Positions 57,693-64,000 of a DNA stretch of 64,000 nt are shown here, in pieces. Where the stretch lies: NCBI GenBank assembly GCA_024707305.1, contig JANPZZ010000025.1:1-64000 (forward strand). The letters run 5' to 3'. The notes below the pieces were generated by a model. The model was not told where the DNA came from, made no database searches, and saw nothing but the letters and a program-made list of their open reading frames with translations. The position numbers and the translations under genes are program-made. This DNA comes from Chitinophagaceae bacterium (GTDB lineage: Bacteria; Bacteroidota; Bacteroidia; Chitinophagales; Chitinophagaceae). Every line of letters starts with the position of its first letter. Within the stretch, counting starts at the first letter, position 1.

Positions 57693-58466
57693 ATGTCTTC
57701 AATCCTCTTCAAGATAACGGATCAGATTGGTTTCATCACTTTGAACCGCCCGGAAAAACTGAATTCTTTCAACCGCGAAATGGCTTTACAAATGCAGGCC
57801 GCGCTTGATCGTTGTAAAGAAAATGATGTAAGGGCGGTGTATATCAGTGGCGCAGGAAAAGCATTTTCCGCGGGACAGGATCTGGCTGAAGTGCTGGATC
57901 CCGAAGGACCAGGCATGCAACGCATTCTTTCTGAACATTACAACCCAATTATATTACGCATCCATGATTTAAAAAAACCAGTGGTAGCAGCGGTAAATGG
58001 AGTTGCAGCCGGTGCCGGCGCCAACATCGCGCTTTGCTGCGATATAGTGGTGGCAGCTTCTTCCGCATCGTTTATTCAGGCGTTTTCAAAAATTGGTCTT
58101 ATTCCCGATAGTGGTGGTACTTATTTTCTTCCAAGATTAATCGGCTGGCAACGCGCTTCAGCCATTATGATGCTGGGTGATAAGGTTACCGCAACACAGG
58201 CCGAACAATGGGGAATGATATACCAGGCAATCGACGATGAATCGTTTGCAGAAAAAAGCAAAGCTTTTGCATCCACGCTTGCGCAAATGCCTACAATTGC
58301 ACTGGCAAATACAAAGCAGGCGCTTCAAAAAGCATTTAATCAAAACCTGCAACAACAATTGCAAACGGAAGACCAACTGCAACAGGCGTCAGCATCCACA
58401 GCAGATTTTAAAGAAGGTGTTGAATCTTTTATCCAAAAACGGAAACCAGTTTTCACAGGAAAATAA
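57693..58466 (+). CDS. paaG: 1,2-epoxyphenylacetyl-CoA isomerase (enoyl-CoA hydratase family)
   Basis: A crotonase-fold enzyme of 257 residues that would open the epoxide to the oxepin form. The oxyanion-hole segments are FSAGQDLAEV and VNGVAAGAGANIAL, and SFIQAFSKIGLIPDSGGTYFLPRLIG matches PaaG closely, including the Asp of IPDSGG. It follows paaD by 30 bp. PaaF-type hydratases are related, but the IPDSGG segment favours PaaG. Confidence 0.88.
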   Translation: MSSILFKITDQIGFITLNRPEKLNSFNREMALQMQAALDRCKENDVRAVYISGAGKAFSAGQDLAEVLDPEGPGMQRILSEHYNPIILRIHDLKKPVVAAVNGVAAGAGANIALCCDIVVAASSASFIQAFSKIGLIPDSGGTYFLPRLIGWQRASAIMMLGDKVTATQAEQWGMIYQAIDDESFAEKSKAFASTLAQMPTIALANTKQALQKAFNQNLQQQLQTEDQLQQASASTADFKEGVESFIQKRKPVFTGK

Positions 58467-58493
58467 CCAGGAACATTCTAAACATCTTAAAAT

Positions 58494-58916
58494 ATGATTA
58501 CTCCACAACAGGTAGTTGACCACATGATGCAGCATGATCTTTTTAGCCAGTGGCTGGGAATAAAAGTACTGCAAGTAAAAGAAGGATACAGCCGCATTCA
58601 AATGGAAGTGCGTGCAGAAATGATTAATGGATTTGGAATCGTGCACGGCGGTGTAGCCTTTTCATTAGCCGATAGCGCTTTTGCATTTGCCTGCAACAAC
58701 AGGAATGTACTCTCTGTTGCGCTTGATACTTCCATCAACTTCCTCAAACCTGTTCATGTAGGTGATATTCTTACCGCCGAAGCGCAGGAATTGCATAATG
58801 GCCAGTCAACAGGACTTTACCATATTGAAATAAAAAACCAAAAAGATAAAAGGGTTGCGATGTTTAAAGGCACCTGTTTCAGAACAAACAAGCCGCTGGT
58901 GAAATCAGGTCAATAA
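58494..58916 (+). CDS. paaI: Phenylacetate pathway acyl-CoA thioesterase PaaI
   Basis: A hotdog-fold thioesterase of 140 residues that removes stalled hydroxyphenylacetyl-CoA-type intermediates. The active-site segment NGFGIVHGGVAFSLADSAFAFACNN (Asp in ADSAFA) is typical, and INFLKPVHVGDILTAEAQEL follows. It begins 27 bp after paaG and its end overlaps the convergent glycerate kinase gene by 12 bp. Confidence 0.93.
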   Translation: MITPQQVVDHMMQHDLFSQWLGIKVLQVKEGYSRIQMEVRAEMINGFGIVHGGVAFSLADSAFAFACNNRNVLSVALDTSINFLKPVHVGDILTAEAQELHNGQSTGLYHIEIKNQKDKRVAMFKGTCFRTNKPLVKSGQ

Positions 58917-60008
58917 ACTTTTAGCTGCCTGCTGCAGCAATCTGTTGGCATTTTCAACTGAGTCTTCATCACTCTTTGCCAAATCGCGGATAGCCACAAC
59001 CCGGCTTAAGCCCACGTTTTGTATCGCCTCTTCATCAAGCTCATTAACGCCACAAACTGCAACTGATTTTATCTGATGTTGGCGAGCGAGGGCTGCAATT
59101 TTGCCAACGACTTTGCCCTGAATACTCTGTTCATCCAGCTTTCCTTCGCCGGTTATAATTAGTTCGGCCCTATCCATATATTTTAAAAGATCACTGGCTT
59201 CTAAAATCAGGTCGATGCCGCTGCTGATTTTAATATTAAAATAAGGGAGCAACCCCGCTGCAATTCCGCCTGCCGCGCCCAGTGATGGCATTTGACTGAT
59301 GTCTTTACCAAAATCGTTTGAAAGCAGCGTTGAAACAGCCCGCAGTCCATCATCGAGGCGTTTTACCATCGCTTCATCAGCACCTTTTTGAGGACCGTAA
59401 ACGTAAGCCGCGCCATTTTTACCAAAGAGTGGATTGTCGACATCGCAGGCAATGTTGAATACAACATCAGGTTTGGGGTCGGGGGCAATGATTTTTTTAA
59501 TTTCTGTTAATCGTCCGCCAACTGGTTCTATTTTTTCACCATTTTCATTTAACAAAAGAAACCCGAGAACAGCGAGTATTCCCATTCCTGCATCGTTGGT
59601 TGCGCTTCCACCTAACCCCAACACAATTTTTACTGCGCCTTTGGCAATTGCATCTTTGATCAACAATCCGGATCCATAGCTGGACGTTTTTTCAGGATTA
59701 CGTTCCTCCTCTTTCAGTTGAACCAGCGCCGATGCAGCAGATACGGCGATATACGCCGTTTTTGATTTTGCATCCCATCGCCAATGGCCATTTATCGGCC
59801 GCATCAGAGCATCCACTGACGCAGTCTCCATTTTTTCTAATGAAAAATAATGATTCATCACTTCATCAAATCCATCGCCGCCATCCGCCATCGGAAATAT
59901 CAGAACTTCGGACGATGGCGCATGTTGGTGAATACCAGCACGCACCGCTTCGCCCACCTGCAAACTGGTGAGCGATCCCTTAAACTTATCGCTGGCTATT
60001 ATTATCAA
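58905..60008 (-). CDS. Glycerate kinase (GlxK/GarK type)
   Basis: Phosphorylates D-glycerate, feeding it into lower glycolysis. 367 residues of the glycerate kinase type 1 family: SDKFKGSLTSLQVGEAVRAGI, PMADGGDGFDEVM, VLGLGGSATNDAGMGILAVLGF, ASDLLKYMDRAELIITGEGKLDEQSIQGK. The start is a TTG at 60008 (MIIIASDKFKGS), since no ATG or GTG gives this conserved N-terminus. It lies opposite to the paa genes, overlapping paaI and divergent from paaY, so it looks like an unrelated insertion in the cluster. Confidence 0.93.
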   Translation of the reverse strand: MIIIASDKFKGSLTSLQVGEAVRAGIHQHAPSSEVLIFPMADGGDGFDEVMNHYFSLEKMETASVDALMRPINGHWRWDAKSKTAYIAVSAASALVQLKEEERNPEKTSSYGSGLLIKDAIAKGAVKIVLGLGGSATNDAGMGILAVLGFLLLNENGEKIEPVGGRLTEIKKIIAPDPKPDVVFNIACDVDNPLFGKNGAAYVYGPQKGADEAMVKRLDDGLRAVSTLLSNDFGKDISQMPSLGAAGGIAAGLLPYFNIKISSGIDLILEASDLLKYMDRAELIITGEGKLDEQSIQGKVVGKIAALARQHQIKSVAVCGVNELDEEAIQNVGLSRVVAIRDLAKSDEDSVENANRLLQQAAKSLLT

Positions 60009-60124
60009 TTCCTAAAAATGGTTTTACGATAAAGGTGCAGAATTTTATTAAGAATGTCATTCTTATAACTTCCCTGTTCACTTAACTTTATTCTTTTATT
60101 TTATTAGAAATAAAAATCGGAAAT

Positions 60125-60721
60125 ATGTTTTACGAGTTCAATGGCATGCGACCGGTTGTTCATCCGTCATCGTTTGTGCATCCACAAGCTGTTGTAACTG
60201 GTGATGTGCAAATTGGGAAAGATTGTTATATCGGTCCGGGTGCAGCCTTGCGTGGCGATTGGGGACGAATCGTAATACAGGATGGGTGTAACGTGCAGGA
60301 AAATTGTACCATTCATATGTTTCCCGGCGTAACAGTGACATTGAAAAAAGGTGCACATATTGGCCATGGCGCCATCATACATGGTGCAACCATCGGCAAA
60401 AACTGCCTGGTAGGTATGAATGCAGTTATCATGGATAATGTGATATTGGGTGATGAATGCATTGTAGGTGCGTTAACATTCATCAAAGAAGGCGAGCGTT
60501 TTACAAAGCGTAGCCTGATTGTTGGCAACCCCGCGAGAGTTATTCGTAAAGTAAGCGATGAGATGATAGGATGGAAAACAGAAGGCACGCGACTGTATCA
60601 ACAACTACCCGCTGATTGTTTTGCCACCTTAATTCCATGTGAGCCTGCACGAAAAAGAATCATTTCCAGTAAGAGCAAAACGCCTGATTATCAAACCTGG
60701 AATAAGAAAAAAGAGAGTTGA
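60125..60721 (+). CDS. paaY: Gamma-carbonic-anhydrase-like protein PaaY
   Basis: A left-handed beta-helix hexapeptide protein of 198 residues. PaaY acts as a thioesterase in the phenylacetate pathway in some bacteria. The metal-ligand histidines are in QENCTIHMFPG and GHGAIIHGATIG. The N-terminus MFYEFNGMRPVVHPSSFVHPQAVV and the end EPARKRIISS fit PaaY better than general gamma-carbonic anhydrases. It is separated from paaI by the divergent kinase gene. Confidence 0.88.
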   Translation: MFYEFNGMRPVVHPSSFVHPQAVVTGDVQIGKDCYIGPGAALRGDWGRIVIQDGCNVQENCTIHMFPGVTVTLKKGAHIGHGAIIHGATIGKNCLVGMNAVIMDNVILGDECIVGALTFIKEGERFTKRSLIVGNPARVIRKVSDEMIGWKTEGTRLYQQLPADCFATLIPCEPARKRIISSKSKTPDYQTWNKKKES

Positions 60722-60947
60722 CTTAAAAAAAAATTTCAAAAGAAGCTTGCATTTTCTAAACCCGCGATATAGTTTTGTTCTGTCTCCACGAAGATTTTCA
60801 ATACCCTCTCTAAAGAACCTTACCGAATCAATCGATTTTATTTTTCTATTTTATAAATAGAGATTTCCTATCCTTTTAATGCCGTAGCATCCATGTCCGG
60901 AATTCCACAATCCGAACAAGAAAACAACACCATCTAAACCTACGAGC

Positions 60948-62406
60948 ATGAAAACGTTCTATCCTGTGCTGCTTGCACTGGCAGCACCACTATTTGCAAC
61001 ATCGCAAATACCAATGACCCCCAATCCCGTTGCATGTAATGGCAACGTGTGTACTACAAATGCCAATATTGATGTTTGTCCTCCCGGTAGCAACATCGTT
61101 GTAACCGATCACCGTAATGGCGTGTACCATCGTGGCAACAATTCAAACAACCTTCGCGCTGGAGCAGTGTGGCGCTTCCGCAATATTGCAATGGTAAATG
61201 GAGTTACCATCAATGGCGAAGTATCGATCGATGAAATTTATCGCGCAACGTTACACAGCATTGATGACGACAATGCCGTGGACCAGGCGAATGTTTCCAT
61301 CCGCAGCTTCTTTGCTCCACGTATCAGCCCTGATCAAAACCTGAATGGTACAGATCGTAATGGCTATGTACAGTTCACAATGACTTTCTTCAGAAATGCG
61401 TCGGGTGTAAACCAAAATACCAATGCCGATTTTGGCACACCTGTTTCGCTCACAAATATCAACTACGTGCATTACGATATTGATGGCAATGATGCCGGTA
61501 ATGTGTCACGCGGCACTGCGGGAAGCTGGTTTCGCGAAACTGGCAATGCGCGCAGGCTATCGCCAGGAAACCCGATCATCGTTGCTAACTCGGCGACAGA
61601 TTTATCGGCCTACAACTACGATCATAATGGCGCCACCTGGGCAGGTTTTGCAGGCACTACCTGCGATCGTGATGGCGTATCGCGTTGCGCGCAAATTGCA
61701 TCGTCATTTTCATTTAATGGCCTGCTTCCCGGTATCACCTTCCGTATGGGTTACGACTATAATGCCGGCGGCAACATCGGAATGCCTGTTCGACAGTACG
61801 GGTCAAGACTCGGTTGCTTTAATTTCCCGGCACAGTCTACATTGCCCGTACGATTAATCGATTTTCACGCAAGTTATCGCAATCAGCAAACCTTGTTGTC
61901 GTGGGCTGCCGAAGCAGAAGTTGCTTTTGAGAAATATGTAGTAGAAAGAAGCAGTGATGGCAGCCATTATGGTGAGGTTGGCGAACGTGCCGCATCAGGC
62001 AGCACGGCGCGTGTTGACTATTCCTATGTAGATGATTTGAGCGCCGAAAACGGTTCGCAATATTTTTACCGTCTTAAAATGGTTGACGTCGATGGCACTT
62101 ACAAATACAGTTCAGTTCTGTTGGTAAAACGTGAAACGCGAAACATTGAAGCGCTTGGCGATCAGTCCAAACCCTGTGCGACAGGGACAACACACCATCC
62201 GTTTCAGCGCACACGGCAACAGCAATGCAGATATTCGCGTGGTGGATCTTTCAGGTCGAACAATCATACAACAGCAACAAAAGGTATATCCCGGCAGCAA
62301 CAGTATCACACTTCAAAATATGGAACGATTGCAGCCTGGCACTTACATACTACAGATCAATAACAGCGGAGAGTTATCAGTAGTGAAATTTACTGTGGTA
62401 CGTTAA
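60948..62406 (+). CDS. Secreted T9SS-sorted protein of unknown function (one frame break)
   Basis: About 485 residues. The signal peptide ends APLFATSQ. Residues about 25-290 form an unfamiliar, beta-rich, asparagine-rich region (ICPPGSN-like NIDVCPPGSNIVVTDH, VWRFRNIAMVNGV, FNGLLPGITFRMGYDYNAGG). It has no catalytic motif I can name. Then comes the fibronectin-like LLSWAAEAEVAFEKYVVERSSDGSHY module shared with the protein at 2-610, and a type A sorting domain (ISPNPVRQGQHTIRF to GTYILQINNSGELSVVKFTVV). One G too many at 62157-62158 separates EAL from AISPNPV; without the correction the sorting domain is lost. The 226 bp before it (60722-60947) show no clear feature. Confidence 0.82.
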
Positions 62407-62442
62407 GCGCATTAAAAGTTCATGCTCAGGGTTATATACCTT

Positions 62443-62476
62443 GCCCCCTTTGGTAGTCTTGCCGAGGGGCTTTTTT
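62443..62476 (+). terminator. GCCCC/GGGGC hairpin with T tract
   Basis: A GCCCC (62443-62447) / GGGGC (62466-62470) stem followed by six T. It lies 37 bp after the T9SS gene stop. Confidence 0.6.
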
Positions 62477-62485
62477 ATGTAAAAA

Positions 62486-62531
62486 GAAGAGTCGATGTAA
62501 AAGTGGAAATCACTTATTACATCGACTCTTC
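62486..62531. terminator. Long hairpin between convergent genes
   Basis: A perfect 15-bp stem (62486-62500 with 62517-62531) around a 16-nt loop that itself holds AAGTG/CACTT. It lies 20 bp past the end of the minus-strand response regulator gene and probably ends both transcripts. Confidence 0.75.
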
Positions 62532-62551
62532 ATTATAAAACATACAGCAGC

Positions 62552-63981
62552 TTATAAATTTTCCTGGAATGCTTTAATCTTATTGTAAAGCGTTTTCCGG
62601 TCGATCTTCAATAATTCAGCTGCTTTTTTCTTATTAAAATTCACCTGTTGCAACACCGACATGATGGTTTCGTATTCAGCGCGCAACGCGGCATCACGCA
62701 GATCAGTTTCACGTCCGAATGCTGGCGCAGGAATGGAATACGATGAATTTGTCGTTGTTGTCGTTTGTATATGCTGACTATTTTCTGCCTGTAGTGGTTC
62801 CTGGTTCATTTCCCAGGGCAAGGTAGCCGTGGTGATTTTCTGACCAGGTGCTGTTAACAACACTGACCTTCTGACCACGTTCCTGAATTCACGCAGGTTT
62901 CCGGGCCATGAATATTGTTGAAACAACTGGAGCACTGGCTCCTCGAAACCTGCCACGTCTTTATCCAGCTCTTCATTTGTTTTTTGTAAAAAGAAATCAG
63001 CGAATGCAAGAATGTCCTGCTTTCTATTGCGCAGTGGCGGCAGGTTAATGCTAAACTCATTAAAGCGATGGTAAAGGTCTTCACGGAATTTTCCTTTACG
63101 ATAGGCATCCTGAAGATTTTCATTACTCGCAACAATAATACGCACGTCCACTTCTTTCTCTTTGTTGCCTCCAACACGCTTAATTTTTTCTTTCCTGAAT
63201 CACGCGCAGCAATGTAGCCTGAACGTCGAGTGAAAGGTTGGCTACCTCATCGAGGAACAGCGTACCACCATCTGCCAGTTCAAAATGACCTTCTTTATCC
63301 TGTAGAGCTCCTGTAAACGCACCTTTCACGTGACCAAACAGTTCGCTACCGGCCAGTTCTTTTGATAACGTTCCGCAATCCATCGCTACGAAAGGCTTAT
63401 CACGACGATGGCTCAAATCATGAATCGTTCGAGCGATTACTTCTTTACCCGTTCCACTTTCACCGTATAAAATGATACTGTAGTTGGTTTCGGCTACTAC
63501 ATTAATCTGATCGTATAAAGCCTTTGTGCTAGGCGATGTTCCAACCATGTATCCGCCGCTCCCGGTTTTTGCAGCTTTTGGCGCTTTCCTTTCGCTGGTT
63601 ACCTGATGAGGTGCAGGTTCATTGTCGAGCGCTTTTTTTAAGTACACTCAATACTTCGTCTGGAATCAGCGGTTTTACAATATAATCATACGCGCCCATC
63701 TTAATCACTTCCACAGCAGTTTTGATATCTGAATAACCCGTGATCATCAAAACCTTTACATGCGGATTGTGGTGGCGAAGTGATTTCAACACCTCAATAC
63801 CTTCCATATCACCCAGGCGATAATCACAGATTACAAGATCGAAATCTCCATCAGCGTACTTAGCAATACCTTTGTTTCCTGCATGCGCTGTTTCTGTCTC
63901 AAAACCATTCCTCGTTAGATACCTCGAAAGAAGATTACAGAGATCCATGTCGTCATCGATAATGAGGATTTTTTTGCTCAT
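62552..63981 (-). CDS. NtrC-family sigma-54-dependent response regulator (two frame breaks)
   Basis: A transcription activator with three domains. The receiver domain (1-120) has the acidic pair IIDDD, phospho-acceptor D53 in VICDYRLGD, Thr in MITGYSD and Lys in YIVKPL. The AAA+ domain has Walker A GESGTGKE, the sigma-54 contact loop GAFTGA, Walker B GGTLFLDEV and WPGNLREFRNVVRR. A Fis-type HTH ends it (NFNKKKAAELLKIDRKTLYNKI). Two breaks, each one T too many on the plus strand: 63633-63639 (joins SVLKK to ALDNEPAP) and 63184-63189 (joins QERK to IKRVGGNKEKEVDVRI). Corrected length about 476. The ATG at 63981 (MSKKILIID) is preferred to a TTG three codons upstream. Any partner kinase lies outside the window. 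Confidence 0.92.
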
Positions 63982-64000
63982 AAAATACAAGTTGGTCGTT

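Noticed and set aside
60894..60938. 14-codon frame MSGIPQSEQENNTI before the T9SS gene
   Set aside because: Short, without conserved context, paired structure or composition bias. It is likely chance.

Overview
The window looks like chromosomal DNA of a Bacteroidota member, probably of the order Chitinophagales. The signs are two SusC/SusD loci, FecI/FecR-type regulation, type IX secretion (T9SS) C-terminal domains, TAnnTTTG-type promoter boxes and several families of extragenic repeats. No rRNA, tRNA, phage or transposase gene was recognised. The genus call is inference only.

Layout. 1-2.7 kb: the end of a T9SS-sorted protein, a long mosaic of CGATGNY heptamers, and pdxA. 2.7-13.8 kb (minus): a starch-type utilisation locus, transcribed GH13 alpha-amylase, Nudix/wHTH regulator, SusC, SusD, SusE-like, SusF-like. 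14-17 kb: an orphan lipoprotein, then an RRM protein, a cold-shock-domain protein and a fatty acid desaturase, which look like a cold-adaptation group. 17-23.5 kb: ligA, a DUF2461 protein, a sulfatase, a YceI protein, and asd preceded by what reads as a complete leader-peptide attenuator. 23.5-29 kb: a lamin-tail surface protein, paaE with a TetR regulator, a PfkB kinase, a lipocalin and a nested palindromic element.

29.2-54.3 kb (minus): a roughly 25 kb polysaccharide utilisation locus. In transcription order it holds a FecI-type sigma factor, FecR, an STN-containing SusC, SusD, a LamG lipoprotein, a heptaheme cytochrome, a GH144-like enzyme, a Gfo/Idh/MocA oxidoreductase, a second GH144-like enzyme, DoxX, GH43, an SGNH hydrolase, GH3, an esterase, GH30, GH30 and GH3. 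Paired GH30, GH3 and GH144-like enzymes point to a beta-glucan, with beta-1,6 and/or beta-1,2 links most likely.

54.5-60.7 kb: a four-helix-bundle protein, then the phenylacetyl-CoA epoxidase genes paaABCD, paaG, paaI and paaY, with a convergent glycerate kinase. 60.9-64 kb: a T9SS-sorted protein and an NtrC-type response regulator.

Quality. At least 23 single-base frame breaks can be located in otherwise intact genes, mostly in homopolymers. Insertions and deletions are mixed and essential genes such as ligA are hit. This fits residual indel error in the assembly better than mass gene decay. Frame-broken genes are therefore listed here as single loci, with the break positions given.
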